Of a stretch of DNA of 64,000 nucleotides, positions 1 to 13,611 are shown in pieces. The DNA comes from Pratylenchus scribneri. Lineage: Eukaryota; Nematoda; Chromadorea; Rhabditida; Pratylenchidae. How positions within the stretch are numbered: position 1 is the first letter of the stretch; each line of letters begins with the position of its first letter. The notes beneath the pieces were generated by a model. It was not told the DNA's origin. It did not search any database and worked only from the letters and a program-made list of their open reading frames with translations. The DNA lies in NCBI GenBank assembly GCA_030063045.1, contig JAQSEB010000048.1, positions 124,001 to 188,000 on the forward strand. Direction: 5' to 3'. The translations under genes were made by a program, and so were the position numbers.

Positions 1-2
1 AG

Positions 3-234
3 CCAGAGATGCCCATGGCGACAATGATGGGTCCAGCGGCAATGGATTGGCTGGATTCGCATTTGCCAAAAGAAATGGGAGAAAAATTTTCGTCAAGCGA
101 AATAATGCCCAAATGCGACCATTTGCAGGTAAATTTAATTTAAATAAAAAATTTTTATTTTCCAGTGGAATTTGTCGAATTCATTCCGGATGATGGCAGT
201 GGCAGCCTTCCTCCTTGGCTTTGAATTTGTTTGA
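3..234 (+). CDS. 3' end of an unidentified gene (partial, last two exons)
   Basis: An open frame enters the window and runs to a GT donor after 128. It resumes at a TTTTCCAG acceptor (exon 166-234) and stops at TGA 232-234. The readable C-terminus is Met-rich, then has a hydrophobic stretch close to the end (residues around AVAAFLLGFEF), so a tail-anchored or membrane-associated end is possible. The two exons join in phase (126 nt, phase 0), and the 37-nt intron is typical of the window. I do not recognise the family because almost all of the protein lies upstream of the window. Confidence 0.45.
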
Positions 235-821
235 AGAATAAATTCAAGGAAAATGAGATCAAATAATTCCATTTATGTTCATTTCAAATGAAAAATAATT
301 CTAAACCATTTAAAGGAATAAATTTGGTGGCTGTTGAGGAAAAATTTAAAGCTTGTTTTTAGTCCTTATAAAATTTAATTGATTTGGTCGAAATGCATCG
401 ATTGACCTATAGATTTTGGGAGTTTAGATCTAAGCTAAAAGAATTAATGAACCAAAAACCAAAAATGGTTTGGACGGTTTAATACTTTCAATTTTGACCA
501 AACTCTGACTAAGTATATATTCTATCGAGTAACAACAGCAATCTCGAAGAGTTCTATTGAATGGTATACGGTTTATGGAGTCTAAGTTTAAGTGGCAAAA
601 AAATAGCTAATAAGGCTAAAGAATGACTTAAATTATCGTATTTGAACATTTCTATGGGTATTTTCGGTTTAGTTATATAAATTAGGAACATCGAAGGATA
701 TATATATTTTATTCGAATGAGAAAATATTAAAATGTGAAACTTTTTATTATCATCAATACAAAAGGCAATTTGAAATAATTATATATGTGTCAATTTCCA
801 ATGTCCGTGTAATCCATTGCT
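235..821. other. Intergenic region between two converging genes
   Basis: No coding signal is seen. The stretch is AT-rich and holds a degenerate dispersed-repeat fragment around 365-560 (words such as CGATTGA, GGTTTGGACGGTTTAATAC). Related words recur at 10650-10990, 34750-34860 and 42470-42640. Confidence 0.4.
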
Positions 822-1810
822 TCATTTCAATTTACGGGCTGCTTTAAGCGCAACGAAGCCAGTGATGAAAGTTTCCACATTGTGTTGAATTTCCTGAATT
901 TTGTCCAATTGTTCCGGCAATTCCTCACTAAAAAAATATTTAAAAAAACAAATTTTTGAAAATTTCCTACATTTCTTTTGCCAGCTTTTTGTATCGATCC
1001 GAGAGCAAAATTTGTGCCGAATCATTTGCCTAAAAAATTAATGGGAATTTAAAATTGAAATAGTAAATTAATTTTTTTTAATCTATGTTGATTCTCTCCC
1101 GATTTCCTTAACCCGTAATTATTATATAAATAATTAAAAATAAAAATGCACCACACACATCAGTCAAAGGTGCTGCTGCTGTCTCTGCCTCCATCGGAAA
1201 ATGATCATCTGCATCTGAAGCCGAATGATTGGGCATATGAAGAGAAGATGCGGTCGAAGTTGATGGTTTTTCCTTAAAATATTTGAAAAAATTAATTTTA
1301 TTTATGATAAAATATGTTTTTTTTTGCAATTTTGTAAGCTAAACTTCAATAGGACTTTTATTTTATTCATATTTGGCTATCTTCCAATATTTACAAATTT
1401 GAATCTGAAATCTGACCTATCCATGATAAAAATTAGCGTAAATTTGTTTAAACAAAATAGAGTCCACGAGAAAGTCGAACGCATTCTCAAATACCATTAA
1501 GAAAGTATATTTATTGTTTAATTAAACTAATTAGCAAAAAATTCGAAATTTTTGATTGGTGGCATTTCAAGTTTTTAATTAATTAACGAAATATGAAGAT
1601 AAACCTCAACTAAGGATTCAAGCCCTTCTTCCATCATTTGATCGGTTGAATTGTTGTGGCGCCAAAATTGTGCGATGGATGTGGAGGTTTGTTTATTCTA
1701 ATTTAAATGGGATAAAATAAAGAAAATTGTATTTTAAAGCAAACCTTTCTTCGCTCTTGACTATGAATGGGTGGCAAAGGTGGAAAAGCTTGGATGCTCT
1801 CATGTTGCAT
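822..1810 (-). CDS. Small coiled-coil protein, unidentified, 5 exons (145 aa)
   Basis: Minus-strand exons 1745-1810, 1605-1697, 1159-1272, 971-1029 and 822-927 join in phase through GT-AG introns into a 145-residue protein ending in TGA at 822-824. The N-terminal half is Ser/Thr/Gln-rich and looks disordered. The C-terminal 54 residues form a charged amphipathic helix (LSDRYKKLAKE then PEQLDKIQEI) ending in basic residues. Size and layout recall small coiled-coil adaptors such as BLOC-1/BORC subunits, but I cannot match a specific family, so the function is unknown. It is divergent from the EFR3 gene across a 576-bp gap. The exon model rests on splice-site and phase consistency only. Confidence 0.55.
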
Positions 1811-2386
1811 TTCTAAAATAATTATGGGAAATATTAAATTGATTAAATAATTTACTGGATCTTGAACGAGATCGGGCTCGAGGTGTAGACATTAAGCAGC
1901 AGAGTAGTTGAAAATTTAAAAAAATTTTTTGAATTTATTATTTGTTTTTATCGCTAAATGAGTTATAATTAATAAATTCATCAAAAATTAACAAAAACTA
2001 ATTTTTGGAAACAAAAAAAAATTAAAAAATATTGATTGATCGGAAAATCGCAAATCGGAAAAGGACATTTTTATATTGATATCATCCCAAACCCATACTT
2101 GCGCGATCCTGCGACCACGATCCGATATCGATCAATTCAATATTCAATAACTGGAAAAATTTACTAAATGATTTTTAAAAATGACGTTTTATCTTAAACC
2201 GTTTTTTTTGTCAACTTTAATAAAAAACAAAAGCAAAACCAAAAACCGAATCTTTAGCCCATTTTTTGTGTTGAAAATTCTTAGACCAGTTCCGAAACAT
2301 GATTTAAAGACTCTTTTGATGAAATTTTTAAATCTCTAATTTTTTTATAATTTTTTAGCGACTGATCGATATATTTAAAAAACGAA
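1811..2386. promoter_or_regulatory. Divergent promoter region between the small coiled-coil gene and EFR3
   Basis: A 576-bp AT-rich gap lies between two divergent start codons. I see no convincing TATA box or named motif. It must carry the promoters of both genes unless further 5' non-coding exons exist. Confidence 0.35.
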
Positions 2387-5300
2387 ATGAATCAATTTTG
2401 TCGCTGTTGTTCATCCTGTAAACCGAGATATAAACGACTAGTTGACCATGTTTATCCACATTCTGCACCATTCGATTCACCCATTGCCAGCAATATGCAA
2501 AAATTGACCTTTTATTCAATTTCACATCCGGAAAAATTGAACCGCATTGGACAATATTTGGTACAGAGACTTGCCCGCGATCTTGGCCGACAAAGAGTTG
2601 CGGATGTTAAAGTAAGCCTCAAATATTAACAAAAATGTCTTGTTGCCAATTAGCAAAACTGATGATTATTCTTTTAGCTTTTTATAAGGCCACAAAATAT
2701 CTTAAAAAGTAAGAATGATCATGAAGGGCTAATTTTTAAATATTTGAAATTCAAAAAACCATTTTTTAGGTAGCAGTTGATGCGATGGAACATTTACTGA
2801 AAAGTTGCCACGGTTCTCCCTCATTGAATCAATTCATTGAAAGTTATTTGCTGATGGTGCAACGCTTATTGGAAACGAATGACCCACAAATGGAGAAAAT
2901 GGCCACCGATTTATTTGTCCGTTTTTCTGGCATTGAAGAGGACTCACCCTCCTACCATCGTCAATATGATTTCTTCATTTCCAAATTTTCGTCCATGTGC
3001 CATGCAAATCAAGGAGCCTACAGTCGGTCACAACGATTTAATGGACTTCGCGGACTTCGAGGTTTAAATTAAACAATAAAACATCTCGAAAAATTTTTGT
3101 CAAAAATCCCAAATTAAAATTACCAAAAAATAGTTCGAAAATTTGTAGGTTAATTTTGGATGATAGGACATGAAAGTGACCATATTTGTCATATTTAACA
3201 TTTTATTGCCCAATGACAACATTTAAAATCCATAGTAAATGTTTGCATTGGACTTATCAAGATTGTCATAAATATTAGACAAAATAAGGCCAATTCCTTA
3301 CTTTTGTATATCGAATTATTTTAAAAATTCTTTTAAATTCTATTTCAAGAGGTCAAATTCTTCTAATTCAGGTGTTATATGGAAATCGACCAGCGATGAT
3401 TTGCAAGCCAATATTTGGGAAAAACAACATATGAACAAAATAATTCCATCCATTCTCTACAATTTTCAAAATGAAAATAATGGTTTAAAATGCATTTAAT
3501 TATTTTAATAATTTTTTTTTTTAAATTAGATGAATCGGATCAATTCGATGAATTGGCGGTGGACCACAAAACCAGTATGCTTTTCCATCATTATCCGGAA
3601 GAGGAAAGTGCCACCAGCGCAGCTGAATTGGAGCCAATGAGTTTGGCATTGCAATGCCTTCGTGAATTATTCCAAAAATGCAGTTTTGGATCATTGAAGT
3701 CAATTGAATAATTTTGAATTTATTAAATCAATTTGAATTATAGATCAGTGCTTGAGCCGGTGTTCAAACATTTTGACCTGCATTCGAAATGGATTCCTCC
3801 GCCCATATTTGCAATCAAAACATTTCGGGCCATTCTTTATAGGTTTTAATTTTATGATTAATTATTAACAATTTGAGATGTTTGATCAATCGAAAAAACA
3901 AACCAATACGCTAAATTGAATCATATTCGATTACGCGAAAAATACTCCAATTTAAATAGATTTACTTGGGATATACGAAAGATAAAATTGATTAAGTAAC
4001 ATTAACATTAATAACCGATTTTAATATTCAATTCAAATATTTCCTTTTTCCAGCACCTCATTCTAAGTAATTATCGTTCTGTTCCAGACTAAGAATTTAA
4101 ACTGCTTAAAAAAAGAAAACACTGCTAGGCATAAGGAAATTAGCAATTAGGCCTATTTTACTTTCAAATAAAATATTAATATATAATATTATAATTAATT
4201 CGATGATTAATAACAGAAAAAATCTAATTTAAAAGTCACAATTAAAAGTTGAATAATAAATTATTTCTCCCATTCTTTATTCCAGCATTCAATCGCAGAA
4301 TTCCTACTTTGTTATTCAGGTTTTTCTTCCAAAATTGTAAATAATTAATTATTATTTTTCTTAGGAACTAATCAATCATTTGGAACAAGTGCCAAGCACC
4401 GAAGCCCAAATTCGTGTTGGAATGGCCACCGTTTTGGCGAGTATTGTTTGCATTGCTGGCAGTAGCATTGGACCACTTTTATTGGCCATTTTTAATGCAT
4501 TACTCAAATTATTGCGTTCCTCTGTTGAATTTCAACAATCAAAGCAATGTTCAAATTTGGAGGCGGAGCGAAATTTCCAGGACACATTAATCAATGCATT
4601 GGGTGATTTTGCGAGTGCATTGCCGGACTATCAAAAAGTGGAAATTATGTTATTTACTGCGGGCAGCATTCCAAACATTTTGGACAGCACTTCAACAGGT
4701 AACAAAAAATAAATTATTTGTTTAATTTGAAAAATTTAAGGAAATATTTCAATAAAATTGGTGCAAACTGGCGAAGCATTCCTTCAAAAAGTGCTCGTCA
4801 AAACATTGCACAAAGTTGCGACAAAATATAAAACGGTAAAAGCATGGGAAAATTTATCCATTTTAAAAGGGGAAGGGATTATTAGGAATCTCCATTTTAT
4901 CGAAAAATTTATCAAATCTTGTTAAGTCCAATGTTAATGTTAACATTTACATAGAATAGATCACACAAATTTGTAAATATTGGCATTGGGACTTACCAAG
5001 ATGGACAAATATGAAATAAAATACCAAAATTATCAAAGAAAAAACATATTTTTGTTAATATTCAGTTCAAATCTTAATCCAAAATCCATCTCCACATTTC
5101 ACAGTTCTATTTGGCCACCATATTCACCGATGCCTTCCTCAAAACTTTACTCCAACTTCAATTGTCTCGAGATGCGGAAGTTCGCTTCATTGCCCATCAA
5201 ATTTTTCACACTCTTTTGGATCGACACGAAAATCTGCCAAAATTGGAGCATTTGCCCTATGTCCCAGATTTGCAAACTGATTTGGAGCTGAAAGTGGAGA

Positions 5301-7856
5301 AATCATCGCGACAGGATCAATTATTCATGCGACGCCACATTCATTTGATTATTTCTACTCTTTACAGGTTGATTTCCCATTCTATTTATTAGGCATATTT
5401 TTTTAGAAGTGTAAATATGGCTGACCAAGGCCAATCAATTTCACTTCGCCATCAATTGGATGCCATCCTCTGTTCAATTTCCCTTCTTTGCATTGAAGTT
5501 GGCAATGATGAAACTCATTGTGAATTACTTCGTCTGGCATTTGCTCTCCAACAAATGGCATTGGAAAATCAACAACAACAAAATCAACTGTTGAAGAGGG
5601 CCACAGAAGTGCACAATATGGTGGCACGTTTCATGAATTTTTGCTCCCAATTATTGTCAATCCCAGCATTTTGCCAACATGTTCAACAGGTTTTTATTTC
5701 TCTTTTTTAATTAAATACTCAAATTTTTATTGTAAATTACATTTTCATCTACAAAATTCAATTATAAATTGACAAGAAAGAAAATACATTTATTCATTTT
5801 TTAATTTTTGAAGGTGATTAAAATGCGTTCGCAACATCCGGCATTGAATATTCTGAATGCAAATGACCCACAAAATGTTGAAATTGAACAGCAGGGCGCC
5901 TATTCCCCACCACAAACAAATAAAGCACCAATTGCCCATATGGATTCAGAGGAGGAAGTTTTAAGCGGAAGAAGGGGAGGAAGAGTGGACGAAATGAATG
6001 ATGAAAATGAAAAACCAACAGAGGAATTGGTTAATTTGGCCGAATCAACGGGATGGCTATTTTCTGCTGAAATTGTTTTTGAGGCCATCAAAGCATCGAA
6101 CAAGGAAGCACAACGATTAACTCAGGTTTTGAAAAAATAAATAGAATAAATCCTAATTAAAAAGAATCAAACTAAAAAAGTTAAAATATTCGAACTAATA
6201 AAATTAAACTATGAAACTTTTATGCCAGAAATATGAATTTTCCGATGTCATATTTGGGCATCTTTAGTGACAATGCCAACATTTACAAATATATGGGTGA
6301 CCTATCCCATCATAAATGTTGGCATTTGGCAAAATATGGCATAAATTATTTATTGGATAAGAAGCCAAAATCATGTTTATCACAATAAAATTATTCCTAG
6401 AAAAATTCTTTTAAAATATTTATAATATTTTTATAGCCATTTCGTCCATTGGCCATGTCCCAATCGATGGGAAATGCGCAGCCAGGATTAATGTTGAAAA
6501 CCATTGAGGGGAATGATGGCATTCATCCAACTTCCATTACAATCACATCCGCTCCATCCACCGAAAAACATGAGGTTTTTAATATTAATTAAAAATGTAA
6601 AAAAAATTCTGGAAATATTTAACCTAACCCAAAATGAATAAAAAGGGCCAGGGATGAGACCATCGTTATCTCTGATCCTAAAGAAATATTTCCACCTTTT
6701 TCTATTGCATTTTGGGAAAATTTAGCTATAAAGGATTGAATATTGTGCTCAAAAGCAATTAATATATTTGATTAATTTGCATAAAATTATTAAGCTGAAC
6801 ACCGACCAAAGCACCACAACAACATCCGGTGGATTGATGTTCACAACATCCCCACTGAATAGTCGACGAAATTTGAGTGCAATGGAAATAAATGTCCTTT
6901 TGAATGGTTCAAAAGGAGAAGATGGACAAAAGGAAATGGGAACGGCAAAATCGGACACGGAATTGCAAAAGACAAATGCGGGGAGTGGATTGAATACCAG
7001 CAAACAAAGCAGTTTTGACAATGATGGCTCAATTGGAAGCAGCAGTGTGGATTGGAGTCCACCTGATTCAAATGTGCATAGCCGACGGAATACATATTAT
7101 GGGGGAGGACAACAACAGCAACAAAGTATAATTTTGATTGATTATTTATTATTGGGTAAATTTGAATGCCAAAACATGATTCATCCTGTTAAGGGTCAAT
7201 GCCAATTGCCAACAATAACAAATTATGACCAATCCCAATGGTAAATGTTGGCATTGCGCTTTAACAAGATTGTCATAAATATTTTTGGTCATGTTTAAAA
7301 TTCAAATTGGTCCATAAAATAGAGAATAATTTTGTAACTTTAAAAATTGTATAAAACCAACTAAAACGCTAAAATTGCACTTTTCCAGATATGGAATTGC
7401 CAATCACTGTCGAACAACTTCGTGTTCTCGCCAACACACCGCTTGATTTGAATGAAGAAGACATAAAAGACCAAGTAAAAATTTATGAAATATTCAAAAA
7501 TCAATAAATTTTAGGAAAAGAGTCGAAAAGTGTTGGAAATGTTCCGAGGCAAAGATGCCAAACAATTGTCTGTACTTTTCCGTAAAAGCCTGCATCGACG
7601 GTGTTCCTCTTCGTCAATTGGCAGTGGACAATGCACGCATCCGGAGGGAGAATGCAATTCATCAGCGGGGGCAGGCGAAGAAACATTGGCACAAACACTT
7701 CAACGGCTGAATACACGACATGATGAGGTTTGGATGATTTTCCATTCCCAAAAATAATTTCATGTCTTTTAGAAGACAAAAATTCGACTCTTTGGTCAGC
7801 AGGCACAGCCGGCAACAATTTTTGAGATCAAATTCCCCTCCTCCTTCGAGTTTTAA
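2387..7856 (+). CDS. efr3: EFR3 homologue, plasma-membrane scaffold of the PI4-kinase complex, 16 exons
   Basis: Exons 2387-2611, 2770-3061, 3372-3482, 3530-3698, 3744-3842, 4286-4319, 4365-4698, 4741-4835, 5105-5367, 5407-5689, 5814-6125, 6437-6574, 6795-7125, 7389-7474, 7515-7727 and 7773-7856 join in phase to 1022 residues. The N-terminus has the family hallmark: a Cys cluster (CRCCSSC, probable palmitoylation sites) followed by KPRYKRLVDHVYP. EFR3-type blocks continue with LTFYSISHPEKLNRIGQYL and an EEDSPSYHRQYDFF segment, and the armadillo-like helical part runs through exon 10. EFR3 anchors PI4KIIIalpha/TTC7/FAM126 at the plasma membrane and supports PI4P synthesis. At about 1020 residues it is longer than the roughly 820-residue vertebrate proteins; the extra length lies in low-complexity Ser/Asn/Gln-rich exons 11-13. 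No disabling change is seen. Confidence 0.9.
3150..3290. repeat. Intronic dispersed repeat (TGTTGGCATT family)
   Basis: EFR3 introns hold related AT-rich segments near 3228-3280, 4965-5015 and 7232-7282. They share the order AAATGTT(T/G)GCATT, then CTTA(A/T)C(A)AAGATTGTCATAAATATT, and a rearranged inverted form lies at 6215-6350. This looks like a short non-autonomous repeat family (MITE-like). I cannot define exact ends or target duplications by eye. Confidence 0.4.
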
Positions 7857-8111
7857 TTTTTCAATTTTTGCAATTTTAATAATTTATTCCATCCAAAATT
7901 CCACCCGAATGAATGCAATTTTGACTGAGATGAAAGATATCGCAAATAATTCATTAATATTTTCACTACTTATTTTAAATTTATGATGTGCTGATTTATT
8001 ACTGTGACATATTTAATAAAACCAATAAATTTCTCTTAATTTTACTTTGTTCAATGGGAGTAATTCCAATTTGTTTAAATCATTTATAAAATTTCCAATT
8101 CCTTATCAAAA

Positions 8112-8768
8112 ATGAACATATTCCCATTGGCTTTTATTGATTGTTCGCCGGGAGATTTTATATTTTATTACAATGCGAAATGTGATGAAAATATGCAAAA
8201 ATCAGCAGAAGATGAAGAAGAAGGCCGACAAATGCGAGAAGCCATCATAAATTCATCAGTGGTGAAAATTTACAAAGAAATTTTCCATGTTGCCCTACTA
8301 ATTGATGTGGAAAATGAATTAATTATCCATGCCACTGACAGTGGAGTAATCATTCAAAAATTGAATGAATCCGTCAATGAATTAAAACCAAATTGTGTGG
8401 AATTATGCAAAGTCAAATTGGATGAAGAATGGAAAAAGAGGGCAATAAAATGGGCGATTAATGAGCAAGGAAGCGAATACAATGATATTTTTTCACCGGA
8501 ATGCCTAAATTCAAAAGGAAAAAGAGCATTTTATTGTTCACAATTAATAGTGGAAGCGTATAATGCAACAAAATTGAGTCAAAATAATTCTCAATTTCTT
8601 CGACATGAATTAAATTTTCTCGATTCCAGTGGGCAAATGTTACCTTATTGGATTGAATATTATCGGTAGAAAGCATTTTTGGCCTTTTATTTAGATATTT
8701 TTTTTAGTAAACTTTGTCCCGAAAATCCCCAACCTCCTCAAGGTCGTCCAGGTCATTTCCACGTGTAA
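8112..8768 (+). CDS. Permuted papain-fold hydrolase (YiiX/YaeF, C92-like), 2 exons
   Basis: Exon 8112-8665 and exon 8708-8768 join in phase (554 + 61 nt) to a 204-residue protein. Family features are GDFIFYY near the N-terminus, FHVALLIDV with a candidate catalytic His, a conserved IIHAT strand, SEYNDIF, and RAFYCSQLIVEAY with the candidate catalytic Cys in helical context. That is the circularly permuted His-before-Cys order of bacterial YiiX/YaeF and animal C92-type enzymes, which act as amidases or (lipo)peptidases. The second exon supplies the Pro/Gly-rich C-terminus. No signal peptide is obvious, so it is probably cytosolic. Substrate unknown. Confidence 0.75.
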
Positions 8769-8928
8769 TCCAAAATAAATAAATTGATTATTTTTAGGTT
8801 CACATCCAACTGTAAAATTATTTATTTAATTCAGAGAATAATATATTATTAAGAAATTGCGAGCATCCACTTTTGTTCAACATTCGGCAAAAAAATATTT
8901 TTACAAACTGGAAGACGACGACCAAACA

Positions 8929-11762
8929 ATGAAAAAATTCACCGTACCAATTGATCTTCTCAAATCACTTCATTTCCTGAACGGTGCACACGTGAATATT
9001 ACTTCAGGAAATCGATTTCGAATTATTGAGCCAAGAAATGGTTAAACAATTTTTAAAAATATTTTCATAAGAATTAAATTTTTAAGGTGCTTTGCTCGCT
9101 GAATGCAATTCTGCAAGCAAAGCAGAGGTCGAAAAAGCCTCCCACCTAGCATCGGATGCGCACAAAAAATGGTCAAAAATTCCATGGGTTGAGAAAAGGC
9201 AAATTTTAAATCGGACCGCATATTTGCTACGGTTTAAATTTTAAGTAATAAATTGAATTAATTTTAATTTCCTTAGAACCCATGTGAATGAATTGAGTCA
9301 ATGGGAAGTTAGAGACAATGGAAAACCAATTTCTGAAGCAAAAGCAGACATTTTGCAATGTGCCGAAACTTTTGAATTTTTCAGTGGAGTAAATTTGGCA
9401 GGCGAACATATTCCCTACGATGAACAGGCAAAAAGATTTGCATACACAAAAAGGGAACCTTTTGGTTTGATTAAGTTTAATATATAAATTTATTATAATT
9501 TAAAGGAGTGGTTGGCGCAATTGGCGCATGGAATTATCCAATTCAGGTCTTGAATTTATTAAACAATTATAAATGTGCCGTTTTTTAAAGACAGCTTCAT
9601 GGAAAATTGCGCCGGCAATTGCCTGCGGAAATTCAATAATTTACAAGCCTAGCCCATTGGCACCAATTTCAAGTGTAAGCCAATATATTAGTTATTCAAA
9701 TTATCAATAAAACATTCATACTATTTTGTTAAGCTATTTCTGGAGAGCATTACGATCTAAAAATGACAGAGCAAGATCTAAAACCGGATGCCTGAATGTA
9801 ATAGGCCAAAATACATCGCATTTTGGCCTATTTTTCCGCTAGCTATTTATCTTTTTTTAATCTAATTATTCTAAATTTTCTGATGGTAATATTCACATAA
9901 AAATTGATTTAATGCGCTAAATTTGGGCAAGGCAATTTCATCATAATCATCGGAAAAAAATTTTTTTTATCTACTTTTAATCATTCACCCATCCACCCAC
10001 AGGTCCTCCTAGCATTCATTCTCCAATGTGCCGGTTTGCCCGATGGCGTTGTGAACATTATTCAAGGAGGGGAGGAAACTGGGAAGGCAATTTGTGAATG
10101 TCCATTGATTCGAAAAGTTTCATTCACTGGAAGTGTCCAAACCGGGAGAAAAATTGCAAAATTATGCGCCGAAGGAGTGAAACCGGTTACGCTGGAAATG
10201 GGCGGAAAAAGTTCGCTGATTATTTTCGACGATGCCAACATTGAAATGGCCGTAAATGGAGCAATGATGGCAAATTTTTTGAGTCAAGGTTTGACTTAAG
10301 ACTCAATTTTGGATATTTAATAATTTTATTTTTAAGGCGAAGTTTGTACGAATGCATCAAAAGTTTTGGTTCATCGAAATATTTTGGGCGAATTTACAAA
10401 AGAATTGATTTGCCGTACGGAAAATCTTCGAATTGGAGTAAATATTTTAATTAAAAATGTGGGAAATATTCTCCTTTTTAGGATCCTCTAAATGAAAAAA
10501 CGCATATTGGAGCCTGCATTTCGCTGGAACATTTGAATCGAGTCCAAGGATATATTCAAAGTGCATTGGAGGAGGGGGCTTCACTTTTGACTGGCGGAGA
10601 GAGAGTCACCATTCAAGGTTAATGATTAATATTGGGAATATCAAATAGGATATATAAACGTTCGCATCAGTAAAATCTATATCCAATCGATAAATCTAGC
10701 CAAAACGGATCGATTGAATTAATATGAATAATAAAATTACTAACTAAATCACATTATTAGCATTTTTGATAAAATTGTAGCATTTAAAAATGGTGGACGC
10801 ATGCCGAAATATTGATGAATTCGGGCATCAAATTACTCCTATAAATATCATTTTTAAAAACTTTTAAATCAAATTTTCTACGGAATTACCTTTATTAAAT
10901 TTAACTAATTCTTTGAACCAATAAATCTAGTTTAGACGGTTTAATACCTTAATTGCTTTTTGATGGAATGATCCCATAAAACATTTTAATTTTTTTCCGA
11001 CAAATAATATCCCACAAAATATTTTTAGGATTGGAAGATGGCTATTTTTTGAGTCCATGCATTTTGAACAATGTTAAACCGGGAATGAAAGTCTATAGAG
11101 AAGAAATATTCGGCGCCGTCATGTTGATTATTCCATTCCAAGATGATGAAGTAAATTCGCATTAAATTTACCTAATATTCATATTTTTAAATATAGGAAG
11201 CTTTGAAAATTGCAAATGATACGGAATTTGGTTTGGCAGGAGGATTGTTTACAAAGTTGGTTTTATTATACATTTTATGGACGATTTATTCTTTTAACTA
11301 ATAAAGGAAATTAGCAAATCCAGGAATATTTAGAAATAAAAATTTTCCAATATAATTATTTTAGCTATTATCTGGTTAGTAGATTAGAAAAAGAAATTAG
11401 CAAATTTGAAAAAAAATTAAAAGTTTTTAAGCTACTAACTATTATTTTGATGCCAAAATGCTTTACAAAAAAGAGTTTAATCCAATAACATAAAAATTTA
11501 TGCTCAAAATTCATGCAATTATTTTATTCAAACAATCCCTTTTTCAAGGAACCTAAATCGAGCCCACGAAATGGCCAATCGAATGAATGCCGGCACTGTT
11601 TACGTCAACACATACAATGATGTGCATCCAAATGTTCCCTTTGGTGGATATGGCCAATCCGGATATGGACGAGAAAATGGCGAAGCCGCAATTTTCAATT
11701 ATACACAAATTAAAAGTGTTTTTGTGAATGCGGCAGACAAATTGGAAAATCCATTTATTTGA
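8929..11762 (+). CDS. alh-9: Aldehyde dehydrogenase, ALDH9 type (4-trimethylaminobutyraldehyde dehydrogenase-like), 11 exons
   Basis: Exons 8929-9040, 9087-9231, 9277-9464, 9506-9546, 9591-9674, 10003-10288, 10337-10437, 10482-10617, 11029-11150, 11197-11255 and 11549-11762 join in phase to 495 residues, the usual ALDH9 length. Visible motifs are GAWNYPIQ with the downstream KPSPLAP NAD-binding loop, FTGSVQTG (Rossmann GxxxxG), LEMGGKS with the general-base Glu, GEVCTNASK with the nucleophilic Cys, EEIFGAV, and PFGGYGQSGYGRENG near the end. ALDH9 oxidises aminoaldehydes (carnitine and GABA routes) in the cytosol. The start used is the first in-frame ATG; the frame is open 72 nt further upstream without an ATG, so an extra 5' exon is possible. 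The symbol follows C. elegans naming and is approximate. Confidence 0.85.
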
Positions 11763-13611
11763 ATGATGATTTATGATCAATTAAATATGAATATTTAATT
11801 TATATTTTCTATTAGTATTTTTAAACCCATAAAAAAATAAATTATTGAATAAAACTTTTTGTATCGGAAAATTTGCTTTGGGACTAATCGAGATTATTTG
11901 AATAAATTAATAAAGAAGGGAAAAAGAATTTATGAATTTTTATTGACAGCCGATAGGCACCTAGAAGAAGAAAGAAATGAATTTTTTATTGAAAGCCGAT
12001 GTGCAGATTATGTAAAGAATGATTCTAAGAAAATTGCAAAGATAAAAACCCCTTGAGGTGATATAATTTAGGACTAGTACATTTTTTAATAACCTATAGT
12101 TTAATGTTTAATCGATTCCATATTAAGATCAATTTGTTAATATAATTATGATTTATCAAATTAAGAAGCAGATTGTTGACTATCTAATGATAATAATTTT
12201 ATTTATAATTGTTCAGAATTGATGGAATTATGCCAAAAAAAACCATTGACTTCTTTAAAGCAGATTTAATTTCATTTTGAATGGTTTTTTGGGCACCACT
12301 TCGAAATTTCTTAACCAATAAATAATATTGATATCAAAAGATAGCAAAGAATCTACTCTTTAATTTGATGCCAAAATTAGCAAAAATCGGTTTAGTCTTT
12401 GATGAGTTATTATAAACGGCAACAAAATGGGTAGGCGATAAATTGACAAGGCATATATAGAAGAAATGAAGACAGCCGGTATACACACTGGGAGAAGTAA
12501 AAAAGAAAAATGTTTTTTGACCGCCGGCGTATATACTAAAGAAGTAAGAAAGAAGAAATGGATTTTTATTGCCAGCCGATGTGCACATGAGAAGAAAAAA
12601 GAGAAATGAATATTTATTGATAGTCGGTGTGCATACGAGAAGAAAAAGAAATGAATTTTTGTTTAGCAGGTTTTATGGACACTGAAGATTGAAGAAGGAA
12701 AAAGGAGTAAATTTTTAAATAATAATTATTAAATATTCTCATTGAAAATTTAATTAAATAATAATTATCAACTTTATTAAGAAAAATAAAATTCACAATT
12801 AAACTCTCTTAAGGATTAACTCAATGAATCACTCTTATTGAGAGAAGTTTCCTTTTTTATTCAACATTTAAGTCTAAGGACTTTTATAATTATGATTTTG
12901 TATTAAAAAAAATAGGCAATATGAAATAATTAAAAACATGGAATGAGGCAATATGAAATGAAATAAAAACATTGACTTAACATTTTTTGCTAGATATTTA
13001 ATCTTTAGCGAATTCTTTTTATTCAATGGTCTGTTTAGTGTTTGTCATATAGTGCACCATTTTTTCGTTCAGTAAAGGGAGAATTGATGCAATGCAACAT
13101 TGAAGAAATCTTCATGGAAAATACCATAAAATTATGGCCAAAAACTACCCCGATTTTGCCAATTTTTTAATTTTTTGTTCAATTTTCATTTTTTTTATTA
13201 AAATCCACAAATTTCTTTTCTCTAATCAATAATTCCAATTGGTTTATAAAATGGTAACAAATTGGTTGGTTAATAAAAAATAAAATGACGCCCAAAAGTC
13301 TAAATTTTTTGCCAGCCACAAAACCCGGTATATTTAAACGCAACAGCTTTGATGCTTTTATCTTTTGTTTTTCCATCATTCGGTGTCGATGTAATCTCTA
13401 TGAATTGAATATTAATTTGAATAAGCATATGCCGACAAAGATAAAAGATTCTCATTTTTTGGATCAATTTAGTTTTTCCTTTTTAAATGTAATTTCCTCT
13501 TCGTCCCTTCCTCATTGTTAAATAAAAAATACATATATAAATACATATATAATTAAATTTGGCAAGAATAAAAATGAGATCATTCATAATTATCTTTTGG
13601 ATGCATTTTTG
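11763..13611. other. Intergenic region with short tandem motif, no gene seen
   Basis: The stretch is 1.85 kb of AT-rich DNA between the ALDH gene and the 3' end of the GPCR gene. A degenerate tandem motif of about 65-70 bp (GCCGATGTGCA, then AGAAGAAA and AAATGAAT, TTTATTG) appears at 11938-12012 and again at 12465-12665. I see nothing else I can support. Confidence 0.4.
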
